The notes under the pieces: generated by a model
What the model was told of the DNA's origin: nothing
What the model saw: the letters and a program-made list of their open reading frames with translations, nothing else
Database searches by the model: none
Shown: positions 55,582 through 64,000 of the stretch, in pieces
Layout: each line of letters starts with the position of its first letter
How positions within the stretch are numbered: the stretch's first letter is position 1
Assembly: GCA_963848825.1 (NCBI GenBank)
Contig: CAWKFA010000009.1
Coordinates: 907,579-971,578, forward strand
DNA: 64,000 nucleotides
Origin: CAVVSQ01 sp963848825
GTDB taxonomy: Bacteria; Planctomycetota; Planctomycetia; Gemmatales; Gemmataceae
Direction: 5' to 3'
Program-made: the position numbers and the translations under genes

Positions 55582-57397
55582 CGTCTTTTTCGCGAACATT
55601 GAATTCCAGCTTCCAGCGGTCTTTGCCGTCGCGACTGTGACACCACAATTCCAAGGTGCCAACTTCGGTCACCTTGCTGTGAAGATGAACGGGTACGGTC
55701 CGGCCCTCTTTGCCCGGCGCCTCCAGCGTTGTGGTCATGGGCGTCAACTCGTCAATGCCGTCCTGCCATTCCTCAATAAGTGTGCCCACGCTGTCGCCGC
55801 GCCGCGTGGCGGAACCGAGGAACCGGAAGACGGCCGGCTCGCCGACAATGAGCCCGAATTCCTGGGCGGGCATATCGGCCTCGGTGCCTTCCTCCATGCC
55901 AAACGGCACGACGCACAGCGCCTTGATGGGGGGCGGCACGCCCGGCACCGCGGGCAGCGATGTCTCGACGCCGATGTAATAAGACCGCGCGGTGCCCCCG
56001 CGAATGCGAATACCTTTGCCGCGTCGTACCAGTCCATAATAAGCGCCCCCGGCCGCCACGGCGCTATCGAGATCGGTGCCCGGCAGCTCGCGCACGCCGG
56101 TTTTGATCCAGTCCTTGAGAATATCGAGCAGGCGGCCGCGGAGCGGCTGGGCCTTGAAGACGCCGCCGTTGAACAACACCGCCGCCGGTTGACTGGCGGC
56201 CTTCTTTTTGCCCCGTTTGACTTTCTGCTGCAGCACTTCTGCATTCCGGCCCAGGAACTGCGCCAGATGTTTGCTGACGGCGGCATCCGCCGCATAGGGC
56301 AAGCCGATTTCCTGGAGGCCGACGCTGCGTTGTCGCTGAGGCAAGGCATCGGGCGGGCAATGCGGGAAGAAACCATCTACCAGGATTTTCTCAACGTCCG
56401 CGCGTACGAGCTCACCCTTGAGGGTACCCCCGATGACGCGGCTGCCCCGGCCCAGCACCGTGACCGGAGCGGCCGTGAGTTTGCTGTCGGAAAACAGGGT
56501 TTCCTTGGCGGCCCTGCAACTATACCAGAGCATTTGCATCTGGCCCTGATCCAGCTTGGTGCCGCGGGCCGTGAAGGCGGCGGCCGCCTGATGCGCCAGG
56601 GCCAGGTCCATGTTGTCGCCGCCCAACAGGATATGGTCGCCGACGGCAACACGCGATAACACCAGTTGGCCGGCCTCCTCGTTGACGGCGATGAGCGACA
56701 GGTCGGTCGTCCCGCCGCCCACATCGCAAACGAGGACCACGTCGCCAACTTCAACCTGATCCCGCCAGCGATCTTTGCTGACGTCGATCCACGAATAGAA
56801 GGCGGCCTGGGGTTCCTCGAGAAGCGTAAGTTTCTCCAGGCCCGCGGCGCGGGCGGCCTCGACGGTAAGCTCGCGGGCGACGGGGTCGAACGATGCCGGC
56901 ACCGTCAAAATGATGTCCTGGTTCTCGAGGCGATGGTCGGCCACGTCCTTGGCGACAACATAGTTCCAGGCGTCCACCAGATGCTTGAGATAGTAAGTGC
57001 TCGCCTCGACCGGCGAAACGTGCCGCGCAGTCTCCGGGGCCTTCCAGGGTAGTATCGGTTGTTTGCGATCGACGCCCGGATAGGAGAGCCAGGACTTCGC
57101 CGAAGCAACGAGACGCGTCGGTACCTGGCTGCCAAAATTGCGGGCAAATTCACCCACGCAATAATCACGTCCGGTGGCCCAGGGTAGATTCAAGCTGCCG
57201 GCCGGCTGTTCGTTCGGCCCCGGCAAGTACAAGAACGAGGGCAGCAACGGCCGCTCTTCGACAACGCCAGGCTGCGTGACCTGCGGAATCTTGAAGTGAC
57301 GTAACGTGGGCTCGTCGCCGGCCCCCGTATCAAAATAGGCCAGGGCGGAGTTGGTAGTTCCCAGGTCGATGCCGACCACAAACCGTGATTGGGACAT
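55574..57397 (-). CDS. Hsp70-family protein
   Basis: 607 residues. Actin-like ATPase marks: VGIDLGTTNSALAYFDTG near the start, LLEEPQAAFYSWID (connect region) and VLVCDVGGGTTDLSLIAV. The C-terminal third lacks a clear DnaK lid and substrate domain, so this is a divergent Hsp70, not the housekeeping DnaK. Such proteins are often encoded next to DUF2760 genes, as here. Repeat copy C lies in the 110 bp between the DUF2760 gene and this one. ATG 57397 has GGAGG upstream. Intact. Confidence 0.9.
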   Translation of the reverse strand: MSQSRFVVGIDLGTTNSALAYFDTGAGDEPTLRHFKIPQVTQPGVVEERPLLPSFLYLPGPNEQPAGSLNLPWATGRDYCVGEFARNFGSQVPTRLVASAKSWLSYPGVDRKQPILPWKAPETARHVSPVEASTYYLKHLVDAWNYVVAKDVADHRLENQDIILTVPASFDPVARELTVEAARAAGLEKLTLLEEPQAAFYSWIDVSKDRWRDQVEVGDVVLVCDVGGGTTDLSLIAVNEEAGQLVLSRVAVGDHILLGGDNMDLALAHQAAAAFTARGTKLDQGQMQMLWYSCRAAKETLFSDSKLTAAPVTVLGRGSRVIGGTLKGELVRADVEKILVDGFFPHCPPDALPQRQRSVGLQEIGLPYAADAAVSKHLAQFLGRNAEVLQQKVKRGKKKAASQPAAVLFNGGVFKAQPLRGRLLDILKDWIKTGVRELPGTDLDSAVAAGGAYYGLVRRGKGIRIRGGTARSYYIGVETSLPAVPGVPPPIKALCVVPFGMEEGTEADMPAQEFGLIVGEPAVFRFLGSATRRGDSVGTLIEEWQDGIDELTPMTTTLEAPGKEGRTVPVHLHSKVTEVGTLELWCHSRDGKDRWKLEFNVREKDDE

Positions 57398-57431
57398 TGC
57401 ACCTCCAAAACGGAAAAACGCCGCTTGCGCC

Positions 57432-57509
57432 TAGCAGCCCGTTGAAAAAGGGGTCAGATCCCTTCAGTACCCTGCAAGGGGGTCTGACCCCTTTTTCAAC
57501 GGGCTGCTA
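57432..57509. repeat. dispersed palindromic repeat, medium form (copy C)
   Basis: 78 bp. Both ends are identical to those of copy B (TAGCAGCCCGTTGAAAAAGG and complement); the interior is shorter than in copies A and D (CAGATCCCTTCAGTACCCTG). Its right end supplies the TAG stop codon of the DUF2760 gene. It splits the DUF2760-Hsp70 gene pair. Confidence 0.95.
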
Positions 57510-58095
57510 CGGCAATTCTACTTCGGCTGGTTGCAGAACGAAATGATCCGGGCCCTCTGGAAGTGGGCCCAGCTTTATTTCCTTCACGCGCCATCCCTTA
57601 TGGACCAGAGTGCCGCGAAAGGGGGGTTGCCCGGTGACGTTGCCGACAAGGCGAATTGCCGAGGGATCAAATTTAGGAGGAATCTCGACCGTGGTGTTTT
57701 CGTCTTGTGTCAACACAGGCTCCAGGACGAGGTGTTCCTTTAACGTTTTACGGCACTGGCGATGAATTTCCCTTACACCAGCGCCGAGGTCCGCATCCGT
57801 CGCGGCAGCCACGTCTTCGAGCAGAAAATCGACCAGCCGGCCATCGCGTTGCAAAAGGGCCAGCAGGCGTAATGGTTCTGGGTTTGGGGGGGCGGCTTGA
57901 AGGCGCGGGGGGCTGATTGAGGGCGTCAACCTTGGCGGCGAATTCCTTGTCGCTGAGCCAGCGTCGCGCCATGCGCCGCGCTTGCCAATAGCTGCCGATG
58001 TTGCCGCCCGACACCACGAACATGTAAGCGACGAACAATAGCGCCACGGCCACGAGCGTGCCTATTGCCGCCAGCACAGGATCAATATCAGGCAT
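57507..58095 (-). CDS. DUF2760-domain protein, one frameshift
   Basis: About 195 residues. A membrane helix (AAIGTLVAVALLFVAYMFVV) is followed, after a shift near 57900, by the DUF2760 core LRLLALLQRDGRLVDFLLED, REIHRQCRKTLKEHLVLEPV and the end LVGNVTGQPPFRGTLVHKGW. The family is of unknown function and is commonly paired with divergent Hsp70 genes. Start ATG 58095 (MPDIDPVLAAIG). The stop TAG is contributed by repeat copy C. Same strand as, and 94 bp after, the kinase gene. Confidence 0.85.
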
Positions 58096-58189
58096 GATGC
58101 ACCACAGGGAAGAGTCGCCCCCTCTTCCCGAGAAAGATAGGGCATGTTTCCCTGGAATTATATGAAACGAAGGGAGAAGACAGCGGCGG

Positions 58190-59533
58190 TTATTGATTGA
58201 GAAGTAAAAACACGCTGGCCAGCAACAGCCCCAAAGCAGCCACGATTCCCAGCGACCAGAGGAGGGCCTGGCGTTTTTGGCGGCGGTGGTCCTGGTCGTT
58301 TTCGTCCCAGGGCAGAAACTGCCCTTCAGCCGGATTGGAGAAGGTGGTGGGCTCCAGGCCTGGCGGCAGCGTGCCCACCATGTCGCCGCTGGCTGGTTTG
58401 GACGAGGCGGCATCATCCTTGAGCGACGGTGTGTTTGTGGTCAGCTCGGCCTGGGCATCCTTGGGCGTACGGTCCCAGTTCGGAGCACAGGCGAAGGCGT
58501 GGGGGAGCAGAGCGCTCGCCAATGTCTCCGGCGTTTGATAACGTTCCTCCGGATTTTTCGCCATCATGAGTTTCAGGATGGCGCGGACCGCGACCGGCAG
58601 GTCGGGCCGAAGTTCGCCAATGTCGATGGGGTCTTCTTTGCTGTGGCGCAGGAGCTTCTCGAACGTGTTGCCGCCGGGAAAAGGCAACTTGCCCGTCAAC
58701 AGAAAATAGAAAGTGCAGCCCAGGCTATAGATATCGGCGCGGATATCGACCTGATGCATGTTGTGCGCCTGCTCGGGCGACAGAAAGTCGGGCGTGCCCA
58801 TCACGTTATTTTCTTTGAGTTCGATGGGGGGCAACGCGTCCTGCATGCTCGGGTCGTTGAGGTGCGCCAGGCCGAAATCGAGAATCTTCACGACAAAAGA
58901 CTGGAGATTCTTGGAAGGCTGAATGAGCATGTTGGCGGGCTTGATGTCCCGATGAATCATGTCGTTATCGTGCGCATGTTGGAGGCCGTTGCCGGTCTGG
59001 CGTATGATTTCGCAAGCCATGCCCACGGGCAGCGGCCCCTGTTCGCGCACCAGCTGCTCCAGGGTCGGCCCATCCACGAACTCCATGGCCAGGTAATGCC
59101 GGCCACCTACTTCATTGGCGTCATAGGCCGTGACAATATTAGGATGATTGAGCTGGGCCGCCGCCTGCACTTCGCGCTGAAAAAGCTTCTGCGCCTTGGG
59201 CGTCTTGACGAGCTGGGGCGCCAGCACCTTGAGGGCCACGATACGGTTCATCGTTTGGTGCAGAGCTTTGTAGACACGGCCCATGCCGCCCTGGCCGAGC
59301 TGATCGAGGATTTTGTACGGGCCAAGGAAAAACCCTCGTGCCCGTCCGATGAGCAGCAACTCTGCTTGAAATTTCGTCAACACACCCCAATCAACCAGCA
59401 CGCGCGCCAGCGCCCGCGGCTTGTCGATTTCCCCCAGGCGCTCGAGGGTGACATCGAAGTCGGCCGGCGACAACAAGCCACTTTGCTGCAAAGTTTGCAG
59501 AAAGGCGTCGCGATTAATTTGCGCCGGCGTCAT
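58190..59533 (-). CDS. membrane-anchored Ser/Thr protein kinase
   Basis: 447 residues, Hanks-type. A short N-terminal helical region (about 1-70) precedes the kinase: GQGGMGRVY glycine loop, VALKVL Lys, catalytic HRDIKPANMLI, DFGLAHL, and GTPDFLSPEQA. A Pro/Ser/Asp-rich linker leads to one membrane helix at the C-terminus (ALLWSLGIVAALGLLLASVF), with almost nothing outside. It therefore senses little through an external domain. First of four co-oriented genes with DUF2760, Hsp70 and HAD. Intact. Confidence 0.92.
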   Translation of the reverse strand: MTPAQINRDAFLQTLQQSGLLSPADFDVTLERLGEIDKPRALARVLVDWGVLTKFQAELLLIGRARGFFLGPYKILDQLGQGGMGRVYKALHQTMNRIVALKVLAPQLVKTPKAQKLFQREVQAAAQLNHPNIVTAYDANEVGGRHYLAMEFVDGPTLEQLVREQGPLPVGMACEIIRQTGNGLQHAHDNDMIHRDIKPANMLIQPSKNLQSFVVKILDFGLAHLNDPSMQDALPPIELKENNVMGTPDFLSPEQAHNMHQVDIRADIYSLGCTFYFLLTGKLPFPGGNTFEKLLRHSKEDPIDIGELRPDLPVAVRAILKLMMAKNPEERYQTPETLASALLPHAFACAPNWDRTPKDAQAELTTNTPSLKDDAASSKPASGDMVGTLPPGLEPTTFSNPAEGQFLPWDENDQDHRRQKRQALLWSLGIVAALGLLLASVFLLLNQ

Positions 59534-59705
59534 AAGGTTAGTATGCCAACCAGGGATTAAGGAAAAGTGAAACTACGGCAAGCCGCCATTTAAAAGACGA
59601 AAAAGGGGCCAAAACGTTCACGTCACTTTTATTATTCGCGCCTTTTGGGCAAATATTGGCACTATTTACGTTGCAAGGGGCCATTTTTTTCATCATGATG
59701 AAGCC

Positions 59706-59808
59706 TAAAGCCCGTTGAAAAAGGGGTCAGACCCCCTTGAAGCGAACAGGTTTTCAACGTTTTTGCAGGGTATTGAAGGGGTCTGACCCCTTTTTCAACG
59801 GGCTGCTA
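59706..59808. repeat. dispersed palindromic repeat, long form (copy D)
   Basis: 103 bp; nearly the same as copy A, including the interior TTGAAG...TTTTCAACG section. The left end is altered (TAAAGCCCGTTG). The right end merges into the ribosome site AAAGGAG of the DUF1549 gene, so the repeat lies within that gene's leader. The rest of 59534-59822 shows nothing else. Confidence 0.93.
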
Positions 59809-59822
59809 AAGGAGTTCCCCAG

Positions 59823-62337
59823 ATGACATTTACGACCAAACTCCAGCGGCACAACCGCTTTCTTTTTTGCCTCAATGCCCTGGCTTTGCTGGCTTCGCCC
59901 GTACTGGCCGGCGTACCGACGGACCCTCAGGATATAGCTCAAATCGTGGGGCAGCCGCTCACCCTTCAGGTACAGCCCTCAACGGTAGCCCTGGTTGGGC
60001 CGCGAAGCATAAGACAGTTGGTCGTTACGGGGTGCTACTCTGACGGCAGCGTACGTGATTTAACACCATTCGTGACCATAAAGGCCGAAAATCCCGATCT
60101 GGTAAGCGTTAGCGACGAGCAAATGGTCGTGCCGATCAAAGATGGCACGACCTCCTTGCGAGTTCAGGCGGGGGGCTTATCGAGCAGTGTACCAGTGACC
60201 ATTGCCGGCATGGAGAACCCGCAGCCGATCAGCTTTCGCAACGATTTGATCGCCGCCTTGAACGTGGGCGGATGCAATAGTGGCGCCTGCCACGGAACGC
60301 CGTCGGGCAAAAACGGCTTCAAGCTAAGTTTGCGCGGTTATGACCCGGCGGCGGATTATTTGCAGTTGACGCGTGATCTGCTTGGACGGCGGGCTGACCG
60401 CGTCAACCCGGATAGTGCGCTGATAATGCAAAAGGCGCTTGGCCGGGTCCCTCACGAGGGTGGCGTGCGCTTCGCGGCCAGCAGTTTGCCTGCCCGCGTC
60501 TTGCGGTCCTGGCTGGCGGAGGGCCTGGCCAACGATGTCGCGACCGTGGCCACGCTAAAAAAGATCGAAGTTGTGCCGGGAAGCCGCGTACTCAGCCAGC
60601 CGGGGCGCTGGCAGCAGCTGGCGGTGTTGGCAACCTTCGCGGACGGGCAAACCCGAGATGTCACGCGCCTGACGGTGTTCACGAGTAGCGACAATCTCAT
60701 CGCGTCGGTTACGGGCAACGGCCTGGTGGAGTTCGCGCAGAGCGGCGAGGTCGCCATCTTATGCAGATATCTGGAAGAACTTGTGTCGGTGCGCCTGACG
60801 TACCTTGAGCCCAAGCCAGGCTTTCGCTGGTCCAACCCGCCGGAAAATAACTATATCGATCACCATATTTTCGCCAAATTGAAGCTGCTCAATCTTCAGC
60901 CGGCCGATTTATGCACCGATCAGGAATTCGTTCGCCGTGCCTACATGGATATCTGCGGCACTCTGCCCAGCCCGGACGAGGCGAAGGCGTTCCTTGAGAG
61001 CAAGGCCGCCGACAAGCGTGTCAGCCTCATCGATCAGCTGCTCGAACGCCCTGAATACGCCGACCAGTGGACGCTCAAATGGGCCGACCTGTTTCGCAGC
61101 AGCCGTAAATCCATCCAGCTCAAGGGGCGCATGTCTTCCACACCTGGTTGCGCGGCCATATTGAAAACAACGACGGCCTCGATCAAATCATCCGGGAAGT
61201 GTTGACGGCCAGCGGCAGCACTTTCGCCAATCCACCCGCGAACTACTATCGCATCGCGCGCGATCCCACGGCCCTGGCGGAGACCACGGCGCAGCTCTTC
61301 TTCGGCATTCGCATGCAATGTGCCAAGTGCCACAATCATCCGTTCGAGCGCTGGACGCAGGATGACTACTACAGCATGTCCGCCTGGTTCGCGCGGGTAA
61401 AGCAACGGAAGGACCCTACCGAGCCGGGTACGACACCGCAGGCCAAGGATGGGGCGGAATTCATTTACCTCGATCGCGCCAATGAAGTAACGCAGCCGCG
61501 CACGGGTAAGACCATGGCCCCCAAATTCATGGGGGGCGCCACGCCGACACTCGCGCCCGGCACCGATCGCCGCCAGGCCCTGGCCGACTGGATGACTGCC
61601 AGCGACAATCCCTTTGTGCCCAAGTCGCTGGCCAATCGCATCTGGTTTCATCTGTGTGGGCGGGGCATCGTCGATCCCGTCGATGACTTTCGCGACTCGA
61701 ACCCGTCCGCCAATGACGACCTCTTGAACGCGCTGGCCAAGGACTTCACCGATCATGGTTATGACGCGAAACACTTGATCCGAACAATTATGAAGTCGCG
61801 GACCTACCAGCTCAGTGCTCACACCAATGAATTCAACAAGGACGACAACAAGTATTTCTCGCACGCCGTGACGAAGCTGCACACGGCCGAGCAATTATTC
61901 GACGCTCTTTGCCTGGTCACCCAGGTCCCGGAAAAATTCGCCGGTTACCCGGCCGGCACGCATGCCCAGCAGTTGCCCGACGGGGAGGCCAATCATCCCT
62001 TTCTCAAAACCTTCGGACAGCCGGCGCGTGAGCTGGCTTGCGAATGCGAGCGTGAAGGAGAAAGCAACCTGGCCCAGGCGCTGCAGCTCATTAACGGCCC
62101 GGCAGTCAACGACCGCCTGCGGAACGCCGACAATCGCATTGGCAAGCTGCTGGGGAAGAAACTGGACGATCGCACCGTCATGGCCGAGCTTTTCCTGGCG
62201 ACCCTGTCGCGCGAGCCCACGGAGACAGAAACCACGGCCTTGCTCGATCACGTGACCCGCGCGGTCGACAACGCAGAGCCTGGGAAGATGTGCATTGGGC
62301 CATCATCAATTCCAAGGAGTTCTTGTTCCGCCATTAA
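59823..62337 (+). CDS. DUF1549/DUF1553 exported protein with Ig-like domains, two frameshifts
   Basis: About 838 residues. Signal peptide RFLFCLNALALLASPVLAG; two bacterial Ig-like (Big_2) sections (LTLQVQPSTVALVGPRSIRQ and VLSQPGRWQQLAVLATFADG); between them GGCNSGACHGTPSGKNGFKL, with a CX4CH pattern that could bind haem. Then DUF1549 (NNYIDHHIFAKLKLLNLQPA, FGIRMQCAKCHNHPFERWTQ) and DUF1553 (RRQALADWMTASDNPFVPKS). Frame breaks lie near 61130 and 62285; the true end EDVHWAIINSKEFLFRH stops at 62337. Family abundant in planctomycetes, suspected in polysaccharide use. RBS AAAGGAG touches repeat copy D. Confidence 0.88.
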
Positions 62338-62352
62338 TGGCAAAGGCGGCGA

Positions 62353-63714
62353 TTACAGCAGCCGGAAGTGCGTCAGGAAGGGCATGAGAAAAAAGCCAGC
62401 CAGGCCGATCAGAAGTGCGAAAAAGAATAGCGCCACCCATTTAAGCAGCTCGGGCTGCCTCGTAGACCGTTGCAGAGCGATCGTGGGCAGAACGATTTTA
62501 AAGGCCCCATCGGATGAGACCGGCGGCAAAGTCAGCGCGGGCGTGGACTCGTGGTCGGGTTGCGGCAAAACAGGAAACGTTTCCTGATGGGGATTGGGTG
62601 TGGGCAAGGCTGGCCCTTTGCCAGTGTTTGTCATGGGGGCCGGCTCAATGACCAGGTCGCGGAACTCCGGGTGCAGTTTTAGCAATTCAAAGGGCCCGGA
62701 CTTCACACGGCTCACGCGCACATGGCCCGCATCTCCCAGAAGACCCTCTTTGAGCGAGCGACGAATCCCGTTGATAGTGCCCTTGACCGTGTGGACGACG
62801 TCTTCGTCATCCTTGTAGACCAAAAACCACAGATCCGTCGTCCCTTCGTCGCCGATGGTGGTAGTCGTCAACTTGCGGGTACTGTGTCCGGTCAAATCCT
62901 CGATGAACTCGCGACACGAAGCGGCACGCTGCGCCGGATCGGCGCTCATGGAACGGCGGATGGCCCAGTCGACGCGCTCGGACAGCCCCGGCACGACCTG
63001 GCGCGGCGATGTGATCTCGTTGTTGATCTTCTTCATCCAGGCATCGAGCGGCCCACACGCCTTGAATGGCAGCTCGCCCGTCACCATCATGTACAGGCTC
63101 GATGCCATCGAATAAATATCGCAGCGCGCGTCGGCGTTTTTCGCGTTACGGAACTGCTCGGGGGCCATGAAGTGGGGTGTTCCCAGGCCGCGATTGGTAC
63201 GGGTCAGGTTCAGGTCGGCCTCGATCTCCTTTACCAGCCCAAGATCGACCAGCTTCACCTGCCCGTCCGGGGTCAAGACGATATTGTCGGGCTTTACGTC
63301 CCGGTGGATGAGTCCCAGCTTATGAGCCTTATGTAGCCCCTGGGCGACCTGGCCGATGATCTTGATCGCTTCGCCTTCCGCAAGCTTGCCCTCGCGCTCG
63401 ATTTTTTGACCGATGGACTCGCCTTCAACGAACTCCATGACCAGGAAAGGAGTACCTCCCTGGCGGCCGAACTCAATGGCTTTGACAATATTTGGATGAT
63501 CGAGAAATTTGGCGGCATTATATTCTTGTTCGAAGCGCTTTATGAAGACGGAATTCGTCGTCATGTGGGCCGGAACAATCTTGATGGCGACAATTTGACC
63601 AGTTTCGACATGCCGGCCTTTATAGACCGTCCCCATGCCGCCTTCGGCGATCTTTTCTATAAGGTCGTATCTACCAACCTTTTGTAGCTCAGAACTCGTC
63701 GTCTCCAGCGGCAT
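62353..63714 (-). CDS. Ser/Thr protein kinase with C-terminal membrane helix
   Basis: 453 residues from ATG 63714, which has GGAG about 9 bp upstream; a TTG at 63765 is open but less likely. Kinase marks: AEGGMGTVYKGRH, VAIKIVPAH, HRDVKPDNIVLT, DLG in place of DFG, and GTPHFMAPEQFRN. After the kinase come a domain of about 60 residues (TDLWFLVYKDDEDVVHTVKG, similar in style to GYF/SLA-like modules), a Pro-rich linker and one membrane span (WVALFFFALLIGLAGFFLMP). Convergent with the DUF1549 gene with a 15 bp gap. Intact. Confidence 0.92.
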   Translation of the reverse strand: MPLETTSSELQKVGRYDLIEKIAEGGMGTVYKGRHVETGQIVAIKIVPAHMTTNSVFIKRFEQEYNAAKFLDHPNIVKAIEFGRQGGTPFLVMEFVEGESIGQKIEREGKLAEGEAIKIIGQVAQGLHKAHKLGLIHRDVKPDNIVLTPDGQVKLVDLGLVKEIEADLNLTRTNRGLGTPHFMAPEQFRNAKNADARCDIYSMASSLYMMVTGELPFKACGPLDAWMKKINNEITSPRQVVPGLSERVDWAIRRSMSADPAQRAASCREFIEDLTGHSTRKLTTTTIGDEGTTDLWFLVYKDDEDVVHTVKGTINGIRRSLKEGLLGDAGHVRVSRVKSGPFELLKLHPEFRDLVIEPAPMTNTGKGPALPTPNPHQETFPVLPQPDHESTPALTLPPVSSDGAFKIVLPTIALQRSTRQPELLKWVALFFFALLIGLAGFFLMPFLTHFRLL

Positions 63715-64000
63715 GCCGAAGGTCTCCGTATAGCGGCGGCGCAAACCTGGCTCTTTTTCAAGCAATCTATTCTGCTTCGGCCTTTAGCTGTTGTCAAACG
63801 GCTAAATCCATCGCGAGCAAAGAATTGCGCAACTTCGTTACACCCAGCATGAAAGGAAGGCTCTCGCCAGTGACGCGCATTTTGCCAATTCATTTCATCT
63901 CAACATCCCCCTCGGACGTTGGGTGAAACGAATGAAACGATGAAACGACACTCCTCTCCGACCCGACTTCACGACCCCGGCCGGTGAGCAAGATCCCTAG

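Noticed and set aside
55541..56659. 372-codon plus-strand frame opposite Hsp70
   Set aside because: Antisense to a motif-complete gene.
58277..59560. 427-codon plus-strand frame opposite the Ser/Thr kinase
   Set aside because: Antisense to a motif-complete gene.
61034..61894. 286-codon minus-strand frame opposite the DUF1549 gene
   Set aside because: Antisense to conserved DUF1549/DUF1553 sequence.
1..64000. CRISPR array, rRNA operon or prophage
   Set aside because: No regularly spaced direct repeats, rRNA sequence, or phage structural or integrase genes were seen.
63766..64000. Minus-strand frame of 78 codons upstream of the last kinase
   Set aside because: Overlaps the kinase's start in another frame and shows no ribosome site; the region is more likely the kinase promoter.

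Overview
The window looks like a chromosomal segment from a planctomycete, most likely a Gemmataceae-like species. The evidence is the company the genes keep: a cell-surface protein with the LEDRAVPA N-terminal motif, a DUF1549/DUF1553 protein with bacterial Ig-like domains, a cysteine-rich YTV-like surface protein, two membrane-anchored Ser/Thr kinases, DUF1571, DUF2760, DUF4350, a HYExAFE-type protein and a PmoA-like (DUF6807) secreted protein. Base composition is GC-rich by eye and gene order is loosely packed with many short operons. There are no rRNA genes, CRISPR arrays or recognisable transposases.

Layout. 1-12 kb is housekeeping: truA (cut by the window edge), asd, ribD, an SDR, a POT peptide transporter, a site-2 protease, coaD and clpX, with small membrane proteins. 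12.2-17.0 kb is a minus-strand operon of a TerY-like vWA protein, a PP2C phosphatase, an unusual protein kinase and a GYF_2 protein, next to a VIT1/CCC1 metal transporter. 17.7-25 kb holds an orphan FixJ-type regulator, two linked unknown genes, a small basic protein, a nuclease-like protein, hisS with a second site-2 protease, and a MarR regulator with a possible operator. 25-32 kb is envelope and surface genes. 32-36 kb has zinc-ribbon proteins, DUF1571 and an MBL hydrolase, then a nested inverted repeat. 36-40 kb is an accessory stretch (zeta-toxin pair, M50-like protein, DUF4272, pentapeptide repeats, lipoprotein) ending at tRNA-Glu. 40-50 kb has trxA, a coiled-coil protein, a short acyltransferase/ketosynthase operon, a YhaM-like exonuclease, a PmoA-like protein and a HicBA remnant. 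50-54 kb is a MoxR/DUF4350/DUF4129 operon. 54-64 kb has pdxA, a kinase/DUF2760/Hsp70/HAD run, the DUF1549 gene and a second kinase.

Two genome-scale signals cut across this. First, about two dozen genes, including the essential hisS and also ribD, are split between reading frames by single-base indels with conserved sequence on both sides. That is best explained by residual sequencing errors, so split genes are reported here as one CDS with approximate shift positions. Second, a palindromic dispersed repeat (ends TAGCAGCCCGTTG, core GGGGTCAGACCCC) occurs four times in long, medium and minimal forms, always at gene edges; in two cases it supplies the stop codon of the neighbouring gene.
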